A stretch of DNA of 37,119 nucleotides from Candidatus Polarisedimenticolia bacterium (GTDB taxonomy: Bacteria; Acidobacteriota; Polarisedimenticolia; Gp22-AA2; AA152), in contig DASTZC010000276.1 in the NCBI GenBank assembly GCA_035764505.1, positions 1-37,119 of the forward strand, read 5' to 3'. Every line of letters begins with the position of its first letter. Positions within the stretch are counted from its first letter, which is position 1. The translations under genes were made by a program, and so were the position numbers. Shown piece by piece: positions 15,954-24,606 of the stretch. The notes under the pieces are model-generated. The model did not search any database and was not told the DNA's origin. It saw nothing but the letters and a program-made list of their open reading frames with translations.

Positions 15954-17609
15954 ATGTTCGACTTGATCCTGCGCGGAGGATCGGTGGCGGACGGCACCGG
16001 CGCGCCGCGCTTTCCCGCCGACGTCGCCGTCCAGGGCGGCCGCATCGTGGAGATCTCGCCGAAGCTCGCCGCTTCCGCAAGCGGTGAGATCGATCTCGAC
16101 GGTCTCGTCCTCGCACCCGGATTCATCGACCTGCATTCCCACTCCGACCTGCTGTTCACCCTGCCGGAATCTCAGCAGCGCCAGCTGTTGGGCGGGCGGC
16201 TGCGGCAGGGCATCACCACCGAGCTGGTCGGCAACTGCGGCTACGGCCCCGCGCCGGTCACCGAGGAGAGCCTGCCGCTTTTGCAGAAGATCAACGGCTT
16301 CATCACGCCCGACGGGGTCTCCTGGGACTGGAGATCCTTCGCCGAGTTCCTCGAGGTGGCCGAATCGCGCGGTCCCCTCCTGAACATGGCGGCGCTGGTG
16401 TCGCACGGTGCGGTACGGATCGCCGCGATGGGGATGAAGCCGGACCTTCCTTCCACGGAAGAGTTGCGCTCCATGGATCGATCGATTCGCGACGCGCTGG
16501 CGGCGGGGGCCTATGGAATCTCGTACGGCCTGATCTATCCCCCGGGACAGTTCGCGCGCACCGACGAGCTGGTTTCCACCGCCGCCTCGGCCGCGGCGGG
16601 AGGAGGCTTCGCGGCTTTCCACCAGCGCGGCAGCGGGGTGGACACCTGCCTGGCGGCGGTGGAGGAGATCCTGGAGGTCGGCCGGCGCGGTCGCTGTCCG
16701 GTGCACCACTCGCACGAGGAATCGGTCGGTCCCGATGCCTGGGGCCTGGTGGAGAGCGTCATTCGCCGGGAGGAGCGGGCGAGGCGCGAAGGGATCGAGC
16801 TGACCATGGACGTGATCCCCTATACCTGGGTCTGCACCACCATGCTCGCCGTATATCCGCCCTGGGCGCTGGAAGGAGGGGTGGAGGCTTTCCTGGAGCG
16901 GCTGCGCGATCCTTTCCTGCGCTCCCGCATGAAGCGGGAGGTGGGAAGCGCTGCCCCGTCCTGGCCGCCCTGGGAGGGCAACGGCTGGATCATGAACCTG
17001 GTGCGCGAGGTGGGTTGGGAGCGGATCCATGTGGGACACGTCAACAGCGAGGCGAACCGCTCCGCGGTCATGCTGAACCTGGTCGAGCTCGCCGCCGCGC
17101 GCCGGCGCGAGCCCTTCGACGCGCTCTCCGATCTGATGCTCGAGGAGAAGGGGGTGGTCACCCAGCTGATCTTCGGCATCTCCGGGGACGCGCGCACCGA
17201 CCTGCCGCTGCTGCCGCTGATCGCACATCCCGACCGCGCCCTGGTGAGCGACGCCTGGGACATCGGCAAGGGCTCCCCTCACCCCGGTGCCTATGGAGCC
17301 TTCCCCCGGGTGCTCGGGCACTACGTGCAGGAGCGCGGCCTGCTCACCCTGGAGGAGGCGATCCGGAAAATGACGTCGCTGCCGGCGGCGCGGCTGGGGG
17401 TTTCCGATCGGGGGGTCGTACGCCCCGGGGCGCACGCCGACCTTGTGGCCTTCGACCCCGTGCTTGTGCGCGATCGGGCCACCTGCGCCGATCCGCGCCT
17501 CTATCCCGATGGCATCGAGCTGGTCGTCGTCAACGGTACGGTGGCGGTTCGCGGCGGGGAGATCGTCGCCGCGCATGCGGGCCGCGTATTGCGCCGGGGC
17601 GCCGCGTGA
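15954..17609 (+). CDS. N-acyl-D-amino-acid deacylase family amidohydrolase
   Basis: 551 residues. The ATG at 15954 has GGGAGC a few bases ahead and begins with the amidohydrolase opening FDLILRGGSVADGTG. Family marks are the HxH metal motif in FIDLHSHSDLLF, the D-aminoacylase VGNCGYGP with its metal-bridging Cys, VHHSHEE, GHVNSE and the C-terminal SDAWDIGKGSPHPGAYGAFPR, written here as SDAWD and HPGAYGAFPR. Such enzymes hydrolyse N-acyl-D-amino acids or related cyclic amides to free D-amino acids; the exact substrate is open. There is no signal peptide. It is sandwiched between two FG-GAP/ASPIC proteins and overlaps the next gene by four bases (GTGA). Confidence 0.9.
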   Translation: MFDLILRGGSVADGTGAPRFPADVAVQGGRIVEISPKLAASASGEIDLDGLVLAPGFIDLHSHSDLLFTLPESQQRQLLGGRLRQGITTELVGNCGYGPAPVTEESLPLLQKINGFITPDGVSWDWRSFAEFLEVAESRGPLLNMAALVSHGAVRIAAMGMKPDLPSTEELRSMDRSIRDALAAGAYGISYGLIYPPGQFARTDELVSTAASAAAGGGFAAFHQRGSGVDTCLAAVEEILEVGRRGRCPVHHSHEESVGPDAWGLVESVIRREERARREGIELTMDVIPYTWVCTTMLAVYPPWALEGGVEAFLERLRDPFLRSRMKREVGSAAPSWPPWEGNGWIMNLVREVGWERIHVGHVNSEANRSAVMLNLVELAAARRREPFDALSDLMLEEKGVVTQLIFGISGDARTDLPLLPLIAHPDRALVSDAWDIGKGSPHPGAYGAFPRVLGHYVQERGLLTLEEAIRKMTSLPAARLGVSDRGVVRPGAHADLVAFDPVLVRDRATCADPRLYPDGIELVVVNGTVAVRGGEIVAAHAGRVLRRGAA

Positions 17610-20600
17610 AGAGGACGCCTCTCGCCGTCCTCCTGGGCCTCGCCGTTCTGTGCGGCGCGTTGCTGCCGTGCTGCGAGAAGTCTTCTGCCTCCAGGGAATC
17701 GTGGATGGTCAAGGCCACGATCCCGGCCGGCACCGATCTGGAGGCGGTGCTGCACGCCAACAACCTCGGCGTGGCACACCTGGAGCGCCACCACTACGGC
17801 GAGGCGGCCAAGGAGTTCGAGAAGGTGGTGGCGGCGGTCCCTTCGTGGGCGGAAGGACACGTCAACCTGGCCATCTCCCGGCTGAGCCTCCATGACGATG
17901 CCGCGGCCGACGAGTTCCGCAAGGCTCTGGAGATCGCGCCGCGACAGCCCTATGCCCACTACGGCCTCGGGCTTCTCTACAAGCAGGGAGGCGACACCGG
18001 GAAGGCCTTCGAGGAGTTCAACAAGGTCCTGGAGGTCGACCCGGAAGATCCCGACACACTCTACAACCTGGGCCTGCTGTATGCGCGGGAGGGGAAGCAC
18101 GCGGAAGCCATCGCGGCCCTGCGCAAGACGCTGTCGGCCCAGCCGGCGAATGTCTCGGCGCGCTTTCGCCTCGCCTCATCGCTTCTGGCGATGGGCAACA
18201 AGCAGGAAGGCGAGGCGGAGATGGCGCGATTCAAGGAGCTCTCCGCCTCGGGGACCGGAATCACGCTGGGGCTGCAGTACTCCGAGCAGGGGAAGTACTC
18301 CTTCGCCACGACCGACTATCGCGCCCTGCCGGTGCCGCCGGCCGCGCAAAGCAGCAAGTCATCCCTCCGCTTCACCTCGGTTGCCTCGTCCGAAAGCGGT
18401 CTCGTCCTTGTCTCCGGAAAGGCACCGGAATCGGTCCCGATCGCGGGCTGCGACCCGGGGGGAGGGATCGCCGCCGAGGACGAAGACGCCGATGGCGACG
18501 TCGACCTTTTCTTCCCGGGGTGCGGCGCGGGCGACGGTTCCCGTCCGGCGCTGTTCCGCAACAACGGCGCCGGGCGGTTCGAGGAGGCCACGCGCAAAGC
18601 CGGCCTCCAGGATCTGCCGCCCTCGCTGGGAGCCGCTTTCGGCGATTACGACCACGACGGGTTTCCCGACCTCGCCGTCGCCGGCCCGCAGGGGGTCCGC
18701 CTGCTCAGGAACCTTGGAAACGGAAGCTATCGGGACGTCACATCGGAGGCGCACCTGGCGGCACAGGGGGTCGGCTCCGGAGTCTCCTGGGCCGACGCCG
18801 ACCACGACGGCGATCTCGATCTCGTCGTGGCGCGTATCGGCGCTTCCGCGGGAGGATCGCCGCAGTCTTTGCCGTTGCTCTTCTACAACAACGACGGCAA
18901 GGGCAGCTTCCGGGAGGTGGCTGCCGAAAAGCGGCTCGGCGATCCCGTCTCGGCGCTGGGAGCGACCTTCTCCGATCTGGACGACGACCGGGACATCGAT
19001 TTCGTCCTGACGCCCGTGCGGGGCCCTCTACGAGTTTTCAGCAACGACCGCACGGGAACCTTCACCGAGCTGCCCAAGGAATATGCCTCCGCCGAGGCCT
19101 CGGGGGACGCCGCGCTGCTGGCCGACCTGGATGGTGACGGCTGGCAGGATCTGGTGCTGCCGTCAGTGGGCTGGCTGCGCAACCGTGCAGGGAAGGGGTT
19201 CGCCCTCGCGAAGGGGCTGGCGGGAATCCGCGGCGCGCGCGGCGCCTCGGTCGCCGACTACGACAACGACATGGACCTCGATCTGGCGGTGGCCGGCGAC
19301 GGTGTGCGCCTTTTCTCCAACGACGGCGCGGGGAGCTTCTCCGACATCACGGAAGCGGCCGGCCTGGAGGCAGCCAAGAAAGCACCTGACGCGCGGGGGG
19401 TCGTCTCGGCCGACCTCGACGGTGACGGTGATATCGACCTGGTGGTGGCGCGGCATGGGTCGGCTCCGCTGTTGTTCCGCAATGAAGGAGGAAACCTGAA
19501 CAATTGGCTCGACGTGAAGCTCGCCGGGCTCCACAGCAACGCACCGGGGGCCGGCACGAAGGTCGAGCTGCACGCCGGACCGGTCACGCAGCGGCGCGAG
19601 GTCCGGCTGGGGGGAGGCTATCTTTCCCAGGAGCCGGCTCGAGTGCACTTCGGGCTGTCCGGGCGCGCCCAGGCAGATTTCCTGCGCCTCATCTGGCCGG
19701 GAGGCGTCCTCCAGTCGGAGCTCGAGGTTTCCGGCCGCTCCGCCGTCGAAGTGCAGGAGCTGGACCGCAAAGGATCCTCCTGCCCGATTCTGTTCGGATT
19801 CGACGGCCGGCGGTATCAGTTCATCACCGACTTCCTGGGAACGGGAGGGCTCGGCTTCCTGCTGCGTCCGGGAGTCTACGCGCCGCCCGATCCCGACGAA
19901 TACGTGAAGATCGAGGCGAAGCAGCTGGCGCCGAAATCGGGCTATTACGTCATGCAGGTGCTCGAGAATCTCGAGGAAGTGAGCTACCTGGATCGGGTGC
20001 AGCTCTGGGTCGTGGACCACCCCGCCGGCACTTCCGTGTATCCCAATGAGCACTTCGGGGGCAGCAGCCCGCCGGCGCAGGAAATCTTCGAGTTCGAGAA
20101 GCCGATCCCGCTGCTGCGCGCGTTCGATGACGACGGCACGGAGGCCACCCGCGCGCTGGCGGCCATCGATCGGACCTATCCCGATCGCTTCCGGATCGAG
20201 GAGCGTCTGCCGGGGTTCGCGCAGACTCACACGCTGACCCTCGATTTCGGCAGCGAGGCGAGAGGGAAGGACAACCTGGTCCTCTTTCTCTACGGCTGGG
20301 TGGACTACGGCTACTCCTCGTCGAACCTGGCGGCCTCGCAAGCCGAGATGGCGCCGCAATCGCCGCGCCTCGAGGTGGCGGGGCCGGACGGCGAATGGAA
20401 AGTGCTCGAGGAGGACATGGGATATCCCGCGGGCCTGCCACGGATGATGACGGTGGACCTCAGGAAGGCGGGGCGTCTCGAGGACCCGCGTCTGCGGATC
20501 ACGACCAACCTCCGGATTTACTGGGACCAGATCTTCCTGGCGCAGGTGAACGGGGAGCCTCCCTCGAAGATCACCAAGCTGCCGGCGGCCTACGCCGACC

Positions 20601-21040
20601 TCCATACCCGCGGCTATCCGCGGGAGCATTCTCCGGACGGCAGGAAGCCGCTGATCTACGACTACGGCATCATGGATCGCACCTCCCCGTTCCGTAACAT
20701 GGCGGGCGACTACACCCGTTTCGGTGTGGTAACCGATCTCCTGAAAGACGTCGACGATCGCTACGTGATTTTCGGGCGAGGCGAGGAGATCACGCTGAAG
20801 TTCCGGGCGGAGGGGCTGCCTCCCCTGCAGCGCGGCTGGAAGCGCGACTACCTGTTCGTCTCTTACGGGTGGTGCAAGGACATGGATCCCAATACCGCTT
20901 TTCCCGATACCGTCGAGCCCCTGCCGTTCGCGGGGATGTCGAGCTACCCCTATCCGGAGGGGGAGCACTATCCCGACGACCCGGCCCACCGGGAATACCT
21001 GAAGACCTACAACACGCGGAAAATCAGCGGGCGTCCTTGA
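17606..21040 (+). CDS. Large exported TPR, FG-GAP and ASPIC/UnbV protein with novel C-terminal domain
   Basis: 1144 residues from a GTG inside the previous stop. A signal peptide ends near LLPCCEKSS (a lipoprotein site is possible but not canonical). Four or five tetratricopeptide repeats span about 48-210 (YAHYGLGLLYKQGGDTGKAFEEF, here YGLGLLYKQGGDTGKAFEEF; LYNLGLLYAREGKHAEAI). FG-GAP/VCBS repeats follow (about 290-620: DEDADGDVDLFFPG, DYDHDGFPDLAVAG, DADHDGDLDLVVAR, DLDGDGDIDLVVAR), then an ASPIC/UnbV domain (about 630-710). The final 420 residues, opening SCPILFGFDGRRYQFITDF, have many aromatic residues and few charged repeats, and I cannot assign them to a family. It overlaps the convergent lipase gene by 17 bases at its 3' end. 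Confidence 0.87.
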   Translation: MKRTPLAVLLGLAVLCGALLPCCEKSSASRESWMVKATIPAGTDLEAVLHANNLGVAHLERHHYGEAAKEFEKVVAAVPSWAEGHVNLAISRLSLHDDAAADEFRKALEIAPRQPYAHYGLGLLYKQGGDTGKAFEEFNKVLEVDPEDPDTLYNLGLLYAREGKHAEAIAALRKTLSAQPANVSARFRLASSLLAMGNKQEGEAEMARFKELSASGTGITLGLQYSEQGKYSFATTDYRALPVPPAAQSSKSSLRFTSVASSESGLVLVSGKAPESVPIAGCDPGGGIAAEDEDADGDVDLFFPGCGAGDGSRPALFRNNGAGRFEEATRKAGLQDLPPSLGAAFGDYDHDGFPDLAVAGPQGVRLLRNLGNGSYRDVTSEAHLAAQGVGSGVSWADADHDGDLDLVVARIGASAGGSPQSLPLLFYNNDGKGSFREVAAEKRLGDPVSALGATFSDLDDDRDIDFVLTPVRGPLRVFSNDRTGTFTELPKEYASAEASGDAALLADLDGDGWQDLVLPSVGWLRNRAGKGFALAKGLAGIRGARGASVADYDNDMDLDLAVAGDGVRLFSNDGAGSFSDITEAAGLEAAKKAPDARGVVSADLDGDGDIDLVVARHGSAPLLFRNEGGNLNNWLDVKLAGLHSNAPGAGTKVELHAGPVTQRREVRLGGGYLSQEPARVHFGLSGRAQADFLRLIWPGGVLQSELEVSGRSAVEVQELDRKGSSCPILFGFDGRRYQFITDFLGTGGLGFLLRPGVYAPPDPDEYVKIEAKQLAPKSGYYVMQVLENLEEVSYLDRVQLWVVDHPAGTSVYPNEHFGGSSPPAQEIFEFEKPIPLLRAFDDDGTEATRALAAIDRTYPDRFRIEERLPGFAQTHTLTLDFGSEARGKDNLVLFLYGWVDYGYSSSNLAASQAEMAPQSPRLEVAGPDGEWKVLEEDMGYPAGLPRMMTVDLRKAGRLEDPRLRITTNLRIYWDQIFLAQVNGEPPSKITKLPAAYADLHTRGYPREHSPDGRKPLIYDYGIMDRTSPFRNMAGDYTRFGVVTDLLKDVDDRYVIFGRGEEITLKFRAEGLPPLQRGWKRDYLFVSYGWCKDMDPNTAFPDTVEPLPFAGMSSYPYPEGEHYPDDPAHREYLKTYNTRKISGRP

Positions 21041-22508
21041 GGTAGCCCGGACTCCCGTCGAGCGCCAGCGCCGGCGCCGGTGGGGCGGCCGCGTCCTGCT
21101 CGTACAGCAGGAGATAGAGGAGATTGTTCTGGAAGATCGGATTGTTGGTCAGCAGTCCGTGGCTGTCGCACACGAAGAAGGCGGAGCTCAGGGCCAGGGG
21201 ACCTCGCACTCCGGCGGGGTCCTCCCCTTCCAGGATCTCGGGCAGGGCGAGAAGGCTTTCCATCAGGACGGTGCCGTCGCCGGCGCCATAGAGGAGCTTG
21301 TCGATGCGCTCGCCCACCGGATCCCGGCGATAACGCCCTTGATCGAAGTAAATCTTCGTCTCTCCCTTCTCCTCGATGGCCACGGCCGTTTTCAGGGTAG
21401 GGACGCAGTCGCTCCCGAAGGCATAGAAAACGGGAACCTTCCCGGCGGGCGCCGGGGCCTCCAGGGCCGTCTGGAACCGCCGTGCCCGGGCCAGCTGGCG
21501 CTGCAGGAAATCGCGATACTCATCGTTCCGCTCCAGAAGCGAATCGGCGCCGCCTCCCTGCAGGCGGATCTTCCGGGCGATCTCATCCTGGCTCGTCGGA
21601 GAGAACACGGAGAGTTTCTGGCGCTGCCACAGGTCGGGATCGTAGAGATCCATGTGAACCGGGGTCCCGTCCAGAGAGGAGAAGTGGACGGCCGCGGGCG
21701 GGGGCAGCATCTGATAGAGGGCGGGCATCGTGAAGGTGACCGACGGGTCCATCGGCATGAAGCCTTTCTTCAGGCCGAGGTGGAGGATCTTCATCGCCTC
21801 GAGCGTCCCCTGGTTGGGCGTTCCCACCAGGATCACCTTGTTCAGCCTGGCGGCCCCGGCACCGTCGGGCAGAGGGTCTTCCTGTTGGAGCACGTCTTTG
21901 CCGCCGTACAGGGCGTAGTAGCGGGCGATCAGTCCTCCCTGGCTGTGGGCCACGATGTCGAAGGTGACGCGGCTCCCGCCCAGGGAGGTCTGCAGGCGCT
22001 CGAGGGTCTGGGCGAAGCGTCCGGTCGTCTCGGCGATGTCCTTGCGCCAGTCGTACACGAAGACGAAGGCGTTGTCCCCCGGAGCCGGGTTCGCGATGTC
22101 GCCCAGCCGGTAGCCTCCGGCCTCTTTCAGGATGCGCAGCGTCTTGCGGTAGTACTCGACTCCCCACAGGCTCTCGTACAGGGCGAAGGCCTCCAGGTCG
22201 TCCTGGCTGCCGGAGTCTCCCGGGTTCAGCGGGCAGGCGAGGCGATCGCAGTGGTCGTGCGTGAGGATGTTCGACATGTTTCCCCACAGCACGCGACCGG
22301 TGCGTTGATCACGCAGCTTCGAGCCGAGGAACCCGGGGATGAAGATGAGGGGATGGCGTGGCTTGCGGAGCCGGGCAATCTCCAGAGTGCGACTCATGTC
22401 GGGCTTCTTGAGAATGCCGCAGGCGGGCTGAGCGAGCGAGGCAAGCAGTAGGAAGGCGGCGGCGCACGCGCGCATCCGGGACGAAGGCGTGGGAAACTTC
22501 AGAGGCAA
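21024..22508 (-). CDS. LCAT-like alpha/beta-hydrolase lipoprotein (lipase/acyltransferase)
   Basis: 494 residues when read from the TTG at 22508. The lecithin:cholesterol acyltransferase-like fold shows PLIFIPGFLGSKL (oxyanion region), the nucleophile elbow AHSQGG with Ser189, an acid in GAGDGTV and the catalytic His in CDSHGLL. The signal sequence ends LAQPAC, so Cys30 is probably lipidated. It likely acts on phospholipids or acyl esters at the envelope. The start is unclear: AAGGAG (22515-22510) is one base from the TTG, but seven bases from an in-frame CTG at 22502; ATG 22475 would also keep the signal peptide. A promoter lies at 22533-22561. Confidence 0.88.
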   Translation of the reverse strand: MPLKFPTPSSRMRACAAAFLLLASLAQPACGILKKPDMSRTLEIARLRKPRHPLIFIPGFLGSKLRDQRTGRVLWGNMSNILTHDHCDRLACPLNPGDSGSQDDLEAFALYESLWGVEYYRKTLRILKEAGGYRLGDIANPAPGDNAFVFVYDWRKDIAETTGRFAQTLERLQTSLGGSRVTFDIVAHSQGGLIARYYALYGGKDVLQQEDPLPDGAGAARLNKVILVGTPNQGTLEAMKILHLGLKKGFMPMDPSVTFTMPALYQMLPPPAAVHFSSLDGTPVHMDLYDPDLWQRQKLSVFSPTSQDEIARKIRLQGGGADSLLERNDEYRDFLQRQLARARRFQTALEAPAPAGKVPVFYAFGSDCVPTLKTAVAIEEKGETKIYFDQGRYRRDPVGERIDKLLYGAGDGTVLMESLLALPEILEGEDPAGVRGPLALSSAFFVCDSHGLLTNNPIFQNNLLYLLLYEQDAAAPPAPALALDGSPGYLKDAR

Positions 22509-22532
22509 ACTCCTTCATAGAGGCCTGATTTG

Positions 22533-22561
22533 AATATAGGGGCGCGGCCAGCCGGAAGCAA
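22533..22561 (-). promoter_or_regulatory. Promoter for the LCAT-like lipoprotein gene
   Basis: On the minus strand TTGCTT (22561-22556), a 17-base spacer and TATATT (22538-22533). Transcription should begin near 22526, giving a very short leader that contains AAGGAG. Confidence 0.6.
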
Positions 22562-22566
22562 TGTTA

Positions 22567-22580
22567 GGGCGCCGGCGCCC
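22567..22580. promoter_or_regulatory. Perfect 14-base palindrome between divergent promoters
   Basis: GGGCGCCGGCGCCC is its own reverse complement. It lies six bases upstream of the minus-strand -35 box (22556-22561) and 23 bases ahead of the plus-strand -35 box (22604-22609), a natural place for an operator. GC-rich palindromes arise easily by chance in such DNA. Confidence 0.25.
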
Positions 22581-22603
22581 CGTCGCCGCGGGCCAAAAAC
22601 TCC

Positions 22604-22631
22604 TTGAATTCAGGGGTCAGGGTGGTAAGAT
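22604..22631 (+). promoter_or_regulatory. Promoter for the RidA-family gene
   Basis: TTGAAT (22604-22609), a 16-base spacer and TAAGAT (22626-22631). It leads into a leader of roughly 90 bases before the ATG at 22731. Confidence 0.5.
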
Positions 22632-22730
22632 GACGCCGCCGTGGACGACTCGGCGAAGCTGGCGGAGCCTGCGCAAGGCGATGCGCCGGCGGGCGGCGCG
22701 GGAACTGAGAGGAACTTGGGAGGCGGCAGG

Positions 22731-23195
22731 ATGGCCGGAGACGCAGAGAGGACTCTGGAAGCTTTGGGTTGGAAGCTGCCCGAGGTAGGCAAGCCGCTGG
22801 GCTCCTATGTCAATTCGGTCCGCACCGGGAATCTGCTGTTCCTGTCGGGGAAATTCCCCAAGGAGAACGGCAAGCTGAAATACGTCGGCAAGGTGGGACG
22901 CGAGATTACCGAAGAGCAGGCGCAGGACGCGGCGCGGCTGGCGGCCCTCAGCTGCCTGGCGGCGACCAAAGCCGCGGTCGAGGATCTCGATCGGGTGCGC
23001 CGGGTGGTGAAGCTGACCGGCTACGTCGCCTCGGCACCGGGGTTCTACGATTCCGCCAAAGTCCTGGACGGAGCCTCCGACGTGCTGACGCGGATCTTCG
23101 GCGAGCGCGGCAAGCACACGCGCCTGGCGGTCGGGGTTTCGGAGCTTCCTCTCAATGCCTGCGTGGAGCTGGAGCTGGTCCTGGAAGTGGAATAG
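22731..23195 (+). CDS. RidA/YjgF-YER057c-UK114 family protein
   Basis: 154 residues. I chose the ATG at 22731 because GGGAGG (22718-22723) stands seven bases ahead; an in-frame GTG at 22641 would add 30 low-complexity residues. The sequence (GWKLPEVGKPLGSYVNSVRTGNLLFLSG, here GSYVNSVRTGNLLFLSG; LTGYVASAPGFYDSAKVLDG) matches the longer, about 150-residue RidA branch. Classical RidA proteins hydrolyse reactive enamine/imine intermediates of PLP enzymes with a conserved Arg near the C-terminus; here the equivalent block reads PLNACVELE, with Asn at that position, so imine deaminase activity is doubtful. It is monocistronic: own promoter and a strong terminator. Confidence 0.88.
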   Translation: MAGDAERTLEALGWKLPEVGKPLGSYVNSVRTGNLLFLSGKFPKENGKLKYVGKVGREITEEQAQDAARLAALSCLAATKAAVEDLDRVRRVVKLTGYVASAPGFYDSAKVLDGASDVLTRIFGERGKHTRLAVGVSELPLNACVELELVLEVE

Positions 23196-23222
23196 GCGCC
23201 GGCACTCCGAAGAGAGCTGTCG

Positions 23223-23264
23223 AGGCGCGGGATTGGGGCGAAGGCCCGGTCCCGCGCCTTTTCA
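23223..23264 (+). terminator. Rho-independent terminator after the RidA-family gene
   Basis: AGGCGCGGGA (23223-23232) pairs perfectly with TCCCGCGCCT (23250-23259) over ten base pairs, followed directly by TTTTCATTT. It starts 28 bases after the stop codon. Confidence 0.85.
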
Positions 23265-23302
23265 TTTCGGCGCCGCTCCCGGCGCCGTCGTCGGGCCTGC
23301 CG

Positions 23303-23329
23303 TTGCGGCGCGTGCAGAAACGCTATAAT
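23303..23329 (+). promoter_or_regulatory. Promoter of the GTP-derived cofactor cluster
   Basis: A perfect TATAAT (23324-23329) lies 64 bases before the ribA ATG. The -35 is TTGCGG (23303-23308) with a short 15-base spacer, so it may be weak or need an activator. Confidence 0.6.
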
Positions 23330-23392
23330 CGAGACCGGGTCTGCGATGGATGCTCTCACGCCCCCCCGCCGATTCCGGAAAAAGGCGAGCCG

Positions 23393-24007
23393 ATGCGTAT
23401 CAGCGAGCTGGCGAACCTGCCGACGCGCTTCGGAAAGTTCCGGGTCCGTGCGGTGAGCGCGGGGCCGGGAGACCGCGAGCACCTCGTGGTGCTGCGCGGG
23501 CGGGTGGCGGGCAAGCGCCGGGTCCCTCTGCGCGTCCATTCGGAGTGCCTGACCGGCGACGTCATGGGCTCTTTGCGCTGCGATTGCCGCTCCCAGCTGG
23601 AGAAGTCTCTCCGTATGCTGGCGCGCCGGCCGGAAGGGGTCCTGCTGTACCTTCGCCAGGAAGGTCGCGGCATCGGGCTGATGAACAAGATCCGCGCCTA
23701 TGCGCTGCAGGAGCGAGGCTATGACACCGTGGAGGCCAACCGCCGTCTCGGCTTCCGGGATGATCTGCGCGAATACTCCGCGGCGGTGCGCATCCTGAAG
23801 CGCCTCAAGGTTCGATCGGTGGCGCTCATCACCAACAACCCGGGCAAGATCGAGGCGCTTGAGCGCGGCGGCATCCCGGTGGACCGCCGCATTCCCCTCG
23901 TCGTCCCGGCCAACCGGCACAATGCAGGATATCTGATGACCAAGCGCGACCGGCTAGGCCACCTGAGCGCGTCTCCCGCGCCGGCAGCGCGCCGGAGGAA
24001 ACCTTGA
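23393..24007 (+). CDS. ribA: GTP cyclohydrolase II
   Basis: 204 residues, a stand-alone enzyme not fused to RibB. It opens GTP to 2,5-diamino-6-ribosylamino-pyrimidinone phosphate, formate and pyrophosphate, the first step of riboflavin synthesis. Zinc ligands are Cys52, Cys63 and Cys65 (SECLTGDVMGSLRCDCR), and the catalytic block YLRQEGRGIGL is present. The ATG at 23393 has AAAGGCGAG ahead and follows a TATAAT promoter. It overlaps folE (TTGA). The last 20 residues are a basic, Ala/Pro-rich tail. A partial RibD-type reductase occurs at the far end of the window, in a separate operon. Confidence 0.95.
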   Translation: MRISELANLPTRFGKFRVRAVSAGPGDREHLVVLRGRVAGKRRVPLRVHSECLTGDVMGSLRCDCRSQLEKSLRMLARRPEGVLLYLRQEGRGIGLMNKIRAYALQERGYDTVEANRRLGFRDDLREYSAAVRILKRLKVRSVALITNNPGKIEALERGGIPVDRRIPLVVPANRHNAGYLMTKRDRLGHLSASPAPAARRRKP

Positions 24008-24606
24008 AGCGGGCGCAGCGGGGCCGCATCCTGGATCGCGCCAAGATGGAGCGCGGCATCCGGCTCTTCCTCGAAGGGCTGGGCCCGGTATTGCCGGAGC
24101 GCCTCCTGCGGCAGACTCCCGTCCTGGTCGCGCGCGCCTACAGCGAGGAGCTGCTCTCGGGATACCGGGAAGGGGAGAAGCCATTGCTGAGGCCGCTGCG
24201 GGAGCCGGCGCCCGACGCGCTGGTGGTGGTCCGAGGGATACGCTTCGTCTCGGTATGTCGGCACCACCTGCTTCCGTTTCACGGCGTCGCCTCGGTTGCC
24301 TACTGGCCAACGCAGCGTCTGGCCGGCTTCTCCTCCATGGCCCGGCTCGTCGAAGCGATGGCCCGCCGGCTGCAAATCCAGGAAGAGCTTTCGGAGGAGA
24401 TTCTGGATCGCCTGGAAGATTCGCTCTCCCCGAAGGGCTCGGCCTGCCTGATCGAAGCCACTCATGAATGCATGACCTGCCGTGGCGCGAAGCAGCCCGG
24501 CAGCCGGGTGACCACCCTGCGGGTGCGCGGCATCTTCGAGCGGGGAGCCGCCCGCCGCGAGGTTGCGGCGATGCTGCGGGTGCCGCAGAGCGGTGGTGCG
24601 GAATGA
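24004..24606 (+). CDS. folE: GTP cyclohydrolase I
   Basis: 200 residues from a TTG that overlaps the ribA stop. The enzyme turns GTP into 7,8-dihydroneopterin triphosphate, the precursor of folate, queuosine and biopterin. The zinc ligands are visible: Cys85 and His88 in CRHHLLPFHG (Arg replaces the usual Glu after Cys) and Cys156 in EATHECMTCRG; LAGFSSMARLVE and RRLQIQEELS are the expected fold and substrate blocks. An extra cysteine, Cys159, stands near the third ligand. The stop overlaps the start of the HAD gene (ATGA). It fits the type IA fold, not the zinc-independent FolE2. Confidence 0.93.
   Translation: MKRAQRGRILDRAKMERGIRLFLEGLGPVLPERLLRQTPVLVARAYSEELLSGYREGEKPLLRPLREPAPDALVVVRGIRFVSVCRHHLLPFHGVASVAYWPTQRLAGFSSMARLVEAMARRLQIQEELSEEILDRLEDSLSPKGSACLIEATHECMTCRGAKQPGSRVTTLRVRGIFERGAARREVAAMLRVPQSGGAE

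Noticed and set aside
22641-22730. GTG start adding 30 residues to the RidA-family protein
   Set aside because: The added residues are low in complexity, the GTG would lie almost on the transcription start, and ATG 22731 has a well-placed GGGAGG.
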